This document shows, in pieces, positions 25,691 to 35,100 of a DNA stretch of 64,000 nt; the stretch's first letter is position 1; every line of letters begins with the position of its first letter. The notes below the pieces were generated by a model, which saw nothing but the letters and a program-made list of their open reading frames with translations, was not told the origin of the DNA and did not search any database. The position numbers and the translations under genes are program-made. Origin of the DNA: CAYRYU01 sp964428355 (GTDB lineage: Bacteria > Muiribacteriota > Ozemobacteria > Ozemobacterales > Ozemobacteraceae); the NCBI GenBank assembly GCA_964428355.1, contig CAYRYU010000035.1:1-64000 (forward strand). The letters are read 5' to 3'.

Positions 25691-26175
25691 TAGCATCTCC
25701 TTTTTAGGGACCGGACTGGATCAGGCAACTGCCGTGCCATTTCCAGCGGTGGGCAGGGAAAAAGGTCTGGAAAGGCGCTTCCAAAGCGCTTCTGCAAAAT
25801 CCCGCAACCGGACGACCCAGACTCCTGCTTCCGGGGCTCAGGAAAGGCTCTTGCGCAAGGGACTTCCCGGTCCCTCCGGAGGGATGAAGGGGTGACGGAA
25901 ACGCCTCATGCGACGAAAATGCTGCGGCCCGTCAAGTTTCGTGCCGGAGGGAATTCGGGAGGTTGGAAAAATGGGAAAAACCGCCACTGCAGCATGGTTA
26001 CTGACGAAAAATGCCACCGAGCCGCAGAGAACGTGTGAGAAAATCAACCGACGGAGGAAGTGATCGAGAAGAAGAGTTTTCGCCACGGATGAACCCGGAT
26101 CAACACTGATTTTCCCGAAAACCCATCCGCGGCAATCCTATCAGCCAACCTGCCAAAGTGACTAAAAATGAAGGG
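25691..26175. other. 485-bp non-coding region with palindromes and a dispersed repeat
   Basis: No credible gene. Contains a perfect 14-bp palindrome TCCCTCCGGAGGGA (25871-25884), a 10-bp palindrome CTTGCGCAAG near 25860, and at 26003-26032 a segment matching, inverted, the one at 61576-61605. The 3' part (about 26084-26115, CCACGGATGAACCCGGATCA) looks like the non-coding intergenic repeats scattered in many environmental genomes. Confidence 0.6.
26003..26032 (+). repeat. Dispersed intergenic repeat, copy 1
   Basis: This 30-bp segment matches the reverse complement of 61576-61605 at 27 of 30 positions by eye. It contains AAAAATGCCAC followed by a CGCAGAG motif. Both copies are in intergenic DNA. 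Confidence 0.7.
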
Positions 26176-27393
26176 TTACCCCGGGCCTTTTTCCGCGGCG
26201 CGCCAGAGATACCAGCTCGCGATGGTGCGGAAAGGCTTCCACCTTTCCCCGAAGGCCGCGAGCTCCTTGGGTGAGGGAAGCTTATCTTTCCGGTATGCGG
26301 CGGCGAAACCTTTCTGGACACCGTAATCGGTCGCCGGAAGAACGTCCGGTCGAGCGAGACGGAAGATCAGCAACATCTCCACGGTCCACCGACCGATCCC
26401 GCGCACCTCGGTCAGCCGTTCCACGATATCCTCATCAGACATGGAGGCGAGGTGGGAGACATCCGGCAGCAGGCCGGCAAGGGTTTTTTCGGCGAGATCC
26501 CTGAGTGCCAGGATCTTGGGCCTTGAAAGGCCGGCCCCGCGGAGCTCATCGTCTTCCGCCCGAACGATGTCGAAAGGTCGGATCTCCGGGGACCCCGGGA
26601 AAAGGCCCTTGACGCGCCCCAGTATCGTCTCGGCGGCCCGTGCGGTCAACTGCTGGTAAACGATGGCTTCGACGAGGCTTTGGAACAACCCCTGGTTCTC
26701 GGCCGTCCGGAGCCCGCATGCGCCTACCTCCCGGATCAGGCGTGCCATAACGGGATCGACCGAAGAAAGGTGTTCCTGACCCTGCCGGATGATTGAGTCG
26801 AGGGAGGGACTGTTGCGTTTTTTTGCCACCAGGACCCGTTTCGGCTGGGGAGCCTGGGGCTCGAAGCCTTCGAGCTTCAAAAGCCGGATCTTGGCCTGGG
26901 GCCCGCCGGGAGCGGAAAAACCAGAGATCCGCCCCCCGGCACCGAGAACGCGGTGGCAGGGAACGATAATGGGAAAAGGGTTCGCGGCCATGGCTCTTCC
27001 CACCGCCCTTGCCGCACCGGCGAAACCGGCGGCCTCGGCAAGTTCCTTGTATGTAGTTGTGGTTCCCGGCCGGACCTGCCTGAGCGTTTCGTAGACCGCC
27101 CGGCAGAAATCCGAAAGGCCCGAGTAATCCAGGGGGATTCTGCCCATTTCGGCGGCACGCCCTGAATGATACCTGGCGATTTCGACGGTTGCGGTCTTGG
27201 CCCATCCGGTTGGACGCCCTTCCTTCCAGTCCGGATGACGTTTCCTAATATCCGCTTTCAATCCCTTCCCGGACGGAAAGGGGAAGAAAACCCGCTTGAT
27301 TCCAGAAGGGGACCATGCGATTCCATGGGTGCCGGCGTTCGTCGGAAAAACCGCGAAACGGACGACCTCAGGCTTTTTCGTTCTTTTCCCCAT
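26176..27393 (-). CDS. Ogt-AlkA fusion: O6-alkylguanine-DNA alkyltransferase plus 3-methyladenine glycosylase
   Basis: 405 residues; ATG 27393 behind AGGAAG. Residues 1-175 are an alkyltransferase: ribonuclease-H-like N part, DNA-binding TTTYKELAEAAG (112-123) and the suicide cysteine in PCHRVLGAGG (C146). Residues about 200-400 are a HhH-GPD glycosylase of the AlkA type: YQQLTARAAETILGRV, HhH LTEVRGIGRWTVEM (327-340) and catalytic D356 in LPATDYGVQ. Together the two activities repair O6-alkylguanine directly and excise alkylated purines. There is no Ada methylphosphotriester/AraC part, so it is not an Ada protein. It overlaps a small eight-cysteine protein gene upstream by 26 nt. Confidence 0.9.
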   Translation of the reverse strand: MGKRTKKPEVVRFAVFPTNAGTHGIAWSPSGIKRVFFPFPSGKGLKADIRKRHPDWKEGRPTGWAKTATVEIARYHSGRAAEMGRIPLDYSGLSDFCRAVYETLRQVRPGTTTTYKELAEAAGFAGAARAVGRAMAANPFPIIVPCHRVLGAGGRISGFSAPGGPQAKIRLLKLEGFEPQAPQPKRVLVAKKRNSPSLDSIIRQGQEHLSSVDPVMARLIREVGACGLRTAENQGLFQSLVEAIVYQQLTARAAETILGRVKGLFPGSPEIRPFDIVRAEDDELRGAGLSRPKILALRDLAEKTLAGLLPDVSHLASMSDEDIVERLTEVRGIGRWTVEMLLIFRLARPDVLPATDYGVQKGFAAAYRKDKLPSPKELAAFGERWKPFRTIASWYLWRAAEKGPG

Positions 27394-27589
27394 TCTTCCT
27401 GACCTCTTTCACCGGGCCTTTCTCGGAAACCGGACCTTTCAGGCAGACTTCACAACGGGCATCGCTGCAGAACTGGCAATGGAAGCAATCCGGGCAGGGG
27501 TGCTTTCGCGGGCAATCCTGACAAACCGGACGAAACGCGTTCAATCGCGAGTATACATCATCGGGTGCGCCCTTTTTCCGCCTGGCCAT
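27368..27589 (-). CDS. Small eight-cysteine putative zinc-binding protein
   Basis: 73 residues from ATG 27589 (GGAAAGGA about 11 nt upstream). The core is C23xxC26-x5-C32xxC35xxC38xxC41-x4-C46xxC49, four CxxC pairs in 27 residues, followed by a lysine-rich tail (KEVRKNGEKNEKA). This spacing would suit two zinc sites or a cluster. It overlaps the start of the Ogt-AlkA gene by 26 nt, so translation may be coupled and a DNA- or RNA-binding accessory role in alkylation repair is possible. Family not recognised. The same frame stays open into the opposite-strand gene, but the cysteine region is the convincing part. Confidence 0.6.
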   Translation of the reverse strand: MARRKKGAPDDVYSRLNAFRPVCQDCPRKHPCPDCFHCQFCSDARCEVCLKGPVSEKGPVKEVRKNGEKNEKA

Positions 27590-27711
27590 AAGCCGATCAT
27601 ATCCTTTCCCCCCGCCCGGATCAAGGGCCGCGTAACGTGCAGGAATCGCCTTCCTGGGGAAGCTCCGGAAAGGCGGTTCGGTAACATCTTCGAGACGCAA
27701 ACCGGGTATGG

Positions 27712-27720
27712 TGGTATAAT
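27712..27720 (+). promoter_or_regulatory. Extended -10 box TGGTATAAT
   Basis: A consensus TATAAT at 27715-27720 with the TG extension lies 31 bp upstream of the ATG of the secreted ChaN/EreA-like protein; no good -35 is seen. Confidence 0.6.
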
Positions 27721-27751
27721 GATACTCTAGCTGGAATAGGAGGCAGGCAAG

Positions 27752-28966
27752 ATGTCCAACTTTCGAAACTGTTTTGTACTGCTCATGGTTTTTTGTTATC
27801 TCACCATTGTACCCACTATCGCTGGAGCGGAAACCATGAAGGTCAACCCCGAAATCGCGCCTTACCTTGCCTTCCTCGAAAAGCAGGAATCCAGTGCGGT
27901 GGATTATCTGCTCGGCCTGTTCGAGAAATACGACATGGTAATCCTCTGCGAAAGAGACCACCGCGACATGACCCAGTACGAGTTCCTGGCGAAGCTCGTG
28001 GGAACGCCCCGATTCACGAAGAAGGTTGGCCATATCTTCACCGAGGTCGGATCGAGAGACAGGGAGAAGGACATCGAAACCTACCTCACGGACCCGGGCC
28101 TATCGCCCCGACAGGCTGAGATGAAACTCCTCGGAATCTACCGCAACCTCTCGTGGTCGATCGTGTGGGAGAAAACCAACTTCTTCGATTTCCTGAAAAA
28201 GCTCCGACAGCTCGACTCGGGCCTTCCCGCCGAAGAGAAGGTTCACGTGCATCCCTGTGACCTTTCATTCGACTGGAGCACGGCAACGCCCGAAACCTAC
28301 AAGGCCTTCGAATCGGAGGGGGGGCCCTTGTACAAACGCGACGAACTGATGGCAGACCGGGTGATCGCCGGGTTCAAGGCGCTCGAAAAGACCGACCCCA
28401 AGCGCCGCAAGGCACTGGTGATAATGAACTTCCGCCATGCGTTCAACGACCGGTTCGGTTTCGAGGGAAAGAAATCCGACAACACGGGCCGGTTCCTGTT
28501 CGAGGCTTTTCCCGGGAAGGTCTGCAACGTCCTGATCAACACCCTTGCATCGAAGCAGGATGCGGATGACCACAAAATTTCCCAACAGGTGATCCGTGAC
28601 GGGATCTGGGACGCCGCGTTCTTCCTCCACGGAAACCGTGAGATCGGCTTCTCCTTCGCCGGAAGCCCATTTGGCAAGGACTGGTTCGATCTCTTCCCCT
28701 TCTTCCCCCACAAGTTCGACTACCAGGACGTTTTCGACGGAATGATCTTCGTCTCCCCGATCGAGAAGATCAGGGTGTCGAACGGGATCCCGGGCATCCA
28801 CTCCCCGGAGTATGTGAAGGAGATGCAACGCCGGTTCAAGATCCAGGGAGAGGATTGCCCCCTTTCGGAAATCGAGGATTACGTCAAGCAGTTGAGCACG
28901 ATTAGGGAACACGAGGTCGAGGACCTCCAGGTCCATCTGAAGGCCATCCGCAAATGGCTCGAGTGA
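27752..28966 (+). CDS. Secreted ChaN/erythromycin-esterase-like protein
   Basis: 404 residues; ATG 27752 behind AGGAGGCAGGCAAG. A signal peptide is clear (CFVLLMVFCYLTIVPTIAGAE). The mature part has the pattern of the EreA/ChaN/TIKI superfamily: MVILCERDHRDMTQYEFLAKLV, HIFTEVGSRDREKDIETYL and VIMNFRHAFNDRFGF, with conserved Glu and His positions. Relatives include macrolide esterases and haem-binding lipoproteins, so the substrate cannot be named. Monocistronic, with its own consensus -10 box. Confidence 0.65.
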   Translation: MSNFRNCFVLLMVFCYLTIVPTIAGAETMKVNPEIAPYLAFLEKQESSAVDYLLGLFEKYDMVILCERDHRDMTQYEFLAKLVGTPRFTKKVGHIFTEVGSRDREKDIETYLTDPGLSPRQAEMKLLGIYRNLSWSIVWEKTNFFDFLKKLRQLDSGLPAEEKVHVHPCDLSFDWSTATPETYKAFESEGGPLYKRDELMADRVIAGFKALEKTDPKRRKALVIMNFRHAFNDRFGFEGKKSDNTGRFLFEAFPGKVCNVLINTLASKQDADDHKISQQVIRDGIWDAAFFLHGNREIGFSFAGSPFGKDWFDLFPFFPHKFDYQDVFDGMIFVSPIEKIRVSNGIPGIHSPEYVKEMQRRFKIQGEDCPLSEIEDYVKQLSTIREHEVEDLQVHLKAIRKWLE

Positions 28967-29068
28967 TTGATCCCGATCCAGGCCAGCTTCCATGTTCCCT
29001 TGTTTTAGTGCGTTCTGCGGAGTCGACACTTCTGGAAATGGCTTTCCCGTTGTGATACGATTGGGGTA

Positions 29069-29389
29069 ATGAAGCTCATTTGCTGGGTCGAACTTCTGTC
29101 GTTGTCTTTCCTCCTCCTGCTTGCCCCATGCACACACTGCTCCGGCGGAATCTCCGGAGAGGACGTGACGACGAGCTTCCGAGCACCCGAGTGCCATGGC
29201 GAACCGGAAGACCACCACTGTTGTACCACGATCAACTGCCGTTGCCATGGGTATTTTTGTCCGCTACCCTCTTCCACCCTTGCTCTGTCACGCCCGGCAT
29301 CGGGATTTCTCGCAGGTTTCCCTTCAACGCTGATAAAGGCTGATTTTTCCGCGGAGATTTTCCAGCCTCCAAAAACCTCCATCAGGTAG
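29069..29389 (+). CDS. Cys/His-rich small secreted protein upstream of the metal efflux operon
   Basis: 106 residues; ATG 29069 with a weak GGGG upstream. The N-terminal hydrophobic stretch (LLSLSFLLLLAPC) looks like a signal peptide. The mature part carries a dense cluster of possible metal ligands: ECHGEPEDHHCC (41-52) and CRCHGYFC (57-64), nine Cys in the whole protein. The location 73 bp before cusC-like DNA suggests a periplasmic metal-binding partner of the efflux pump. I do not recognise a named family; coding potential is good but not proven. Confidence 0.55.
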   Translation: MKLICWVELLSLSFLLLLAPCTHCSGGISGEDVTTSFRAPECHGEPEDHHCCTTINCRCHGYFCPLPSSTLALSRPASGFLAGFPSTLIKADFSAEIFQPPKTSIR

Positions 29390-29461
29390 ATCCGCTCGTT
29401 TCGCGCGGATTCCCCTACTCCCCCCCCTCTTGATTGATCATCCGTCGATGGAGGTTTGCAC

Positions 29462-30694
29462 ATGCGCTTTTTCCGTTTTCCATTCTTTCTTTTCGTGCTC
29501 TTCGGCACGGTTTCCGGCCACGCACTGACCCTTTCAGAAGCTCTGGTCCAGGCCGCTTCAAACCCGGAACTTCTCGAAAGCCGCTTGAACGTCGATCAGG
29601 TTGCGGCCCTGTGTGAGGATGCCGGCAAAAGAGGCCCCGACGCCGTATCGTTAGAGGCAGAGAACTTTGGGGGAAACCTGCGGGGGTTTTCCCAATCAGA
29701 CATTACGTTGTCCCTCAGCCGGCCGATAATCGATCGGAAGAAATCCCGCGCTCTCGAGCGCGTGGCATCCCTGGCAATAGATGGTGCAATAATCGACGCC
29801 GGCACCCTCAAAAGGGAGATCCTGACCCGGGTGCAGGCGAATTTTCACCTCGTGATCGGCTTGCAGAACCTTTATCGGAACGCGCAAGACATCTCCAGGA
29901 TCAACCAGGAAATGTTGGAAGCCGCGAAATCACGAGTCGATGCCGGAGCCAGCCCGGAAGCTGAGCTGGTCAAGGCCCAACTTGATGTCGACAGGGCCGG
30001 GGTCGAAAAACTGAGTCTGGAGGGCCAGTTGGACGAAGCCATGATCGAGCTTTTCCGGTCGATGGGCAGGCGACCGGATCCGGAAACCGAAGCGGTAGGA
30101 ACCCTGACCTCGGAGATCGAGATTCCCGGGGTCGAGGAACTGCGCGGGAAGATGTTCGAGATTCACCCTCAACTCTTGTCTGCCACGCAAAGCCTGAAGG
30201 AAAACCAGGCCAGGCAGATTCTGCTGAGCACGGAAAACCGGCCGACCTTTTCCTGGGTTGTGGGAGCCCGGAACTTCCGCGAAACAGGCGATCATGCCTT
30301 TGTTCTCGCAATCGAAGCCGAACTGCCCAACAGGAAGGCCAATCAAGGCGCTCGAAAGGCGGCCCGGACCGAAATGGAGAAAATCTCCCTTGCAACAGAG
30401 AAAACCCGGCTGGAAATTCTGACCACGTTGGACGGACACGTAAAGCGATTCCAGCGCACCCGGGAAACGGTTTCCCGGTTGCAAAAACTGATTTCCCCGA
30501 ACGCCCAGAAAGCTTTGGAACTGGCACTTACCGGTTACCGACTCGGAAAGACCGACCAGATTGTAGTCCTCGAGGCAAGAAAAGCCTACGCCGAAGTGAC
30601 GAAACAGACTCTCACGGCACTTCTGGAGATGTATCAAGCACTGGACGCAATCGAAAACCTGACCGGACAATGTCTTGTCGGGGAAAAGCACTGA
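29462..30694 (+). CDS. TolC-family outer-membrane factor (CusC/CzcC-like)
   Basis: 410 residues from ATG 29462 behind GGAGGT. Signal peptide (FPFFLFVLFGTVSGHA), then the duplicated TolC half-repeats: LTLSEALVQAASNPELLESR at the start and repeats of helices (VDAGASPEAELVKAQLDVDRA; KALELALTGYRLGKTDQIVVLEARKAY). Forms the outer-membrane exit duct of tripartite efflux. First gene of the efflux operon; the adaptor gene follows after 51 nt. Confidence 0.85.
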   Translation: MRFFRFPFFLFVLFGTVSGHALTLSEALVQAASNPELLESRLNVDQVAALCEDAGKRGPDAVSLEAENFGGNLRGFSQSDITLSLSRPIIDRKKSRALERVASLAIDGAIIDAGTLKREILTRVQANFHLVIGLQNLYRNAQDISRINQEMLEAAKSRVDAGASPEAELVKAQLDVDRAGVEKLSLEGQLDEAMIELFRSMGRRPDPETEAVGTLTSEIEIPGVEELRGKMFEIHPQLLSATQSLKENQARQILLSTENRPTFSWVVGARNFRETGDHAFVLAIEAELPNRKANQGARKAARTEMEKISLATEKTRLEILTTLDGHVKRFQRTRETVSRLQKLISPNAQKALELALTGYRLGKTDQIVVLEARKAYAEVTKQTLTALLEMYQALDAIENLTGQCLVGEKH

Positions 30695-30745
30695 ATGTGG
30701 AAACCCCGGAGCTTACCGGGGAATCCCAGAAACGGAGAAGCAAAA

Positions 30746-32104
30746 ATGCCAAAGAAGGAACAAGGAAAAACCCCTTTCGCAAGATTCTGTCGAATCCATG
30801 TTTCCGGTTTGATCATTCTCTTCATCATGCTGTCGATGTGGCCAACAGAGGGGATTTTTGCCGAGGAACCAGGCCACGATGGCCATGGGCACAAGGAGAA
30901 AGGGACCACCAAGGAAGTCTTGGGAAACGAGGACCATTCGGGGAAAACCCTGGCCGAAAAATTTGAAGAGCCGTGCGAACACGGGATTCCGATCATCAAA
31001 TGCGACAAATGCCGGTTTGAGGTGGGGGCGGTAAAACTGTCATCCACCACCCAGACGCTGGTCAAGTTCGAGACCATCCAGGACAGCCCAGCCCCAAAGG
31101 TAATCGACCTCGTGGGCGAGCTGATTCTCGACGACAACCATAAACGGGTCGTGACTTCCAGGATCGGGGGACGCCTTGCTTCGATGACGGCAACAGTCGG
31201 AACGACCGTCAGGGAAGGGGATGTCGTTGCCGTCGTCGAGAGCAGCGAACTTGCCCAGGCGGCGCTCGATTTCCTCAAGCGGCTTTCCGAGCTGGATTTC
31301 GCCGAGAAAAAACTGGCGCGGGCAGCGCTGCTGTTCGAGAAGAAAGTCGGCTCCGAACAGGAGGTGCAGGAAGCCCAGTCCGCACGCGATCTGGCGGTCC
31401 TGGAAGTCACGAACACCCGGGATCGATTGAGGATTTTCGGGCTCGGGGAAGGGGAAATCGGGCGGATAAGGAAGAACCGGAACGATTCTTCGGCCCAGGG
31501 AAGAATCCTTCTTCGGGCGGCGATGGGTGGAATGGTGATACAGCGCGACGGCATCACCGGGGAAATCATCCCGGGAGACCGGAAGCTCCTGACGATCGCC
31601 AACATCTGTCATCTGATCGCGATCGGGCAGATTCACGAGAAGCAGGTCGGAGAAGTGCTGTCGACCCTGGCGAAGGGGAAGATCCCGGTTGAAGTTTCCG
31701 TGGAGTCGTTTCCTCTCAAGACCTTCGCCGGCGAACTCATCTCGGTCGACTCCGAAATGCTGGAAGAGACGCGGACATTGCCGGTACGGGTGGAGATTCA
31801 CAATGGGAACAGCCTGTTGAGACCAGGGATGTTCGCAAAGATCCGGCTGTTTCTCGAGACCGCACAGAACCAGACCCTTCTTCCCACCAGCGCCGTGATG
31901 GAGGACGAAGAAAGCCGGTTCGTTTTCAAGCAGATCGAACCGGAGCTCTTCCTTCGGCAGCCGGTGGTGACGGGGAGGAAGGTGGGCGACAAAACCATCA
32001 TCCAAAGCGGAGTGGCCGCCGGTGACGTGATCGTCGTCGAAGGGGCCTTCCTGCTGAAGTCCGACGTTCTTCGGGAAAAGATGGGCGCGGGCTGCGCTGA
32101 TTAG
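30746..32104 (+). CDS. RND periplasmic adaptor with metal-binding N terminus (CusB/CzcB-like)
   Basis: 452 residues from ATG 30746 (GGAG 8 nt upstream); an ATG at 30695 lacks a ribosome-binding site. A membrane anchor or signal (HVSGLIILFIMLSMW) is followed by a His-rich stretch GHDGHGH (43-49) and the metal-binding motif C77EH...C86xxC89RFE. The rest is an HlyD-type adaptor: barrel-sandwich halves (VVTSRIGGRLASMTATVGTTVREGDVVAVV), a helical hairpin (FLKRLSELDFAEKKLARAALLF) and membrane-proximal beta domains. It links the RND pump to the outer-membrane factor and probably hands over metal. Confidence 0.85.
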   Translation: MPKKEQGKTPFARFCRIHVSGLIILFIMLSMWPTEGIFAEEPGHDGHGHKEKGTTKEVLGNEDHSGKTLAEKFEEPCEHGIPIIKCDKCRFEVGAVKLSSTTQTLVKFETIQDSPAPKVIDLVGELILDDNHKRVVTSRIGGRLASMTATVGTTVREGDVVAVVESSELAQAALDFLKRLSELDFAEKKLARAALLFEKKVGSEQEVQEAQSARDLAVLEVTNTRDRLRIFGLGEGEIGRIRKNRNDSSAQGRILLRAAMGGMVIQRDGITGEIIPGDRKLLTIANICHLIAIGQIHEKQVGEVLSTLAKGKIPVEVSVESFPLKTFAGELISVDSEMLEETRTLPVRVEIHNGNSLLRPGMFAKIRLFLETAQNQTLLPTSAVMEDEESRFVFKQIEPELFLRQPVVTGRKVGDKTIIQSGVAAGDVIVVEGAFLLKSDVLREKMGAGCAD

Positions 32105-32117
32105 GGGGAACCCAAAA

Positions 32118-35100
32118 ATGATGCGATTCTTTCCCTTATTGATGCGCTACTCCCCTTTGGTCCTGGTCTGTACATGCCTGCTCATCGCAGGCGGGAGCTG
32201 GGCCTGGAAAAACCTCCCCATCGATGCATACCCTGATGTGACCAGCATCCAGGTGACAATTCTCACGCAAGCCCACGGACTTTCGGTCACCGATGTCGAA
32301 CAGCAGATTTCCTTCCCGATCGAACAAAAAATGTCGGGGATGAAGGGTGTACAGCAGGTCCGCTCATTGTCGAAATCCGGGCTTTCCCAGATAGTGATCG
32401 TTTTCGAAGACGGCACGAATGCTTACTTTGCCAGGCAACTCGTTTTTGAACGGCTTCAGGAAACCCGGGAGGAACTTCCCCCCGGAATCGAGCCGGAGAT
32501 GGCGCCGCTGAGCACCGGGCTCGGAGAGATCTTCCAATACACCCTGGAAAGCGAAAAGCATTCCGACATGGAGCTCCGAACGCTCCAGGACTGGGTCGTT
32601 GCGCCGCGCTTGCGCCCCATCGCGGGAGTGAGCGAGGTCAACAGTTTCGGCGGAACGGTAAAACAGTACCATGTCCTGGTCGATCCCGAGCGGTTGCAGA
32701 AGTTCTCCCTGACCCTCGATGAGGTCGTCGATGCTGTCGAGAAAAACAACGGAAATGCATCGGGGAAGTACCTCGCGCGTGGTTGGGAGCAGATGAACAT
32801 CACTTCGATCGGACTTTTCCAGAACCCGGACGATATCGGAAGGGTCATCCTGAAAACCAGGGACGGCATTCCCATCCGGATAAACGATGTGGCCGAGATT
32901 TCGGTCGGACATGAAGTCAGGCAAGGGGCGGTGACCAGGGATGGCAAAGGGGAAGCCGTCGCCGGAATGGTGATCATGCTCCGGGATTCGAACTCGAAAG
33001 TCGTCGTTGATGCGGTTAAGAACGCGGTTCCCGAGATCCAGAAGAGCCTTCCTGAAGGAGTGCGAATGAACGTTTTCTACGACCGCACCTACCTGATCGA
33101 AGCCTGCATCAAAACGGTCATGGATGCAACGAAAGAGGGAGGAATCTGCGTGATCTTCGTTTTGTTCCTCTTCCTGGCGGAGCTCCGGACCGCCCTCCTC
33201 GTCGTTCTGTCCCTGCCCTTGACGTTTCTGGCAACTTTCATCGTGATGCACTCCTTTTCCATCACCTCGAATCTGATGAGCCTGGGGGGGCTTGCTTTCT
33301 CGGTTGGGATGGTGGTCGACGCGACGGTGGTTGTCCTGGAAAACGCCCGACGGCATCTTGCGCACGCCCAACCCGGCGAATCCACCCGGGACCTGATCGC
33401 CCAGGCCGTTGGGGAGGTCGCCCGCCCGGTTTCCTTCTCGGTTTTCATCATCATCCTGGTTCTGGTTCCCCTGTTCTCATTGGAAGGGCTCGAGGCCAAG
33501 ATGTTCGGCCCGCTGGCTTTGACGATGCTGATCTCCTTGTTGACATCCCTGATCGTGTCGTTGTTCATAATGCCCTCCCTCGGTTTCTACGGCCTCCCCC
33601 ATGGTGAAGAGCATGAGTTCTTCATCGCCCGCGCGATCCACTGGACCTACGGGAAGCTTCTCCGCCTGGCTCTATACCTTCCCCGGACGACGGTTTTCCT
33701 GGCAATCCTTTCCCTTGTTGGGACCGGTTTTCTGGCACCTATGATCGGAACGGATTTCATGCCTGCTCTGCAGGAAGGAGCCCTGGCGATCAACGCGGTC
33801 CGGTTGCCGAATGCCTCGCTCGAAGGGGCGGTGAAGGTTTCCACCGAAATCGAAAAACGTCTGATGAAGTTCCCCGAAATCGCCGCGGTCATATGCAAAA
33901 CGGGTCGGGCCGAGATTTCCGAAGATCCTATGGGGCCGGAGCAAAGCGATATCTTCATCACCTTCAAGCAGCCCGAAAAAGGGGAAATGTTCCGCAACCA
34001 GTATGAAATGACCGAGGTGATACGGCAGGAACTGGAACAGGTCGTGGGGCTACGGTATTCTTTTTCGCAACCCATCGCGCTACGGGTGAACGAGCTGATA
34101 TCCGGCATCAAGAGCGATGTTGCCATCAAGATCTTCGGGGATGACCTCGAAATCCTGAAGGGGATCGCCCAGAAAGCGGCCGAGATTGCCGCGACGGTCG
34201 AGGGAGCCAGGGATGTCAAGGCAACCCAGATCTCGGGCATGGCCCAGCTCGAAATCAGGGTCGATCATGATGCCGCTTCGAGATACGGACTTAACGTCGG
34301 GCAGATCAACTCGATCATCGAGACGGGAGTCGGCGGGAAGGTCGTTTCCAAGCTGATCGAAGGACAACAACGTTTTGCGATCGCGGTCCGCTTCGGAGAG
34401 AAATGGAGAAACAACGAGGAAGCGATCGGACTGTTGAAGATTCCCACCGGTAATGGTTCCTGGGTCCCGCTGGATCAAATCAGCAGGATCAGGCAGATCG
34501 AGAGCCCGATCGAAATCGCCCGGGAAAACGGGCGACGACGGATGGTGGTGGAAACCAACGTTCGCGGACGTGACCTGGGCGGATTCGTCGCCGACCTGCA
34601 AAAGAAGATGGTTCCGGTTGAAAGGGAGCTGCCCCCCGGGTATTTCATCCAATACGGAGGCCAGTTCGAAAATCAGCAACGCGCCATGGCGCGTCTTTCG
34701 GTGGTGGTGCCCGCCGCCATCGTCCTGATTTTCATCCTTCTGGTGCTTGCGATGGGATTTTTCAGGGACGCGGTCCTGGTCATTTTGAATCTCCCCTTTG
34801 CCCTGGTGGGCGGGATTCTTGCCGTCATCGCATTTCGGATTTCCCTTTCGGTTTCCGCTGCGGTCGCATTCATCGTTCTGTTGGGCATCGCGGTCCAGAA
34901 CGGTGTTCTTCTGGTCGCATTCTTCCGACAGCTGATGCAGGAAGGGTTATCAATCAACAGGGCGGTCCGCAAGGGGTGCACGGTGCGGTTCCGGCCCCTG
35001 ATGATGACCGCCCTGACCTCCTTCATCGGCCATCTTCCCATGCTGTATGCGACGGGGTCGGGAGCTGAAATCCAGAAACCGCTTGCCGTGGTCGTCATGG

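Noticed and set aside
27590..28033. Long N-terminal extension of the eight-cysteine protein
   Set aside because: It would lie opposite the start of the secreted ChaN/EreA-like gene; the RBS and Cys core support the shorter 27368-27589 form.
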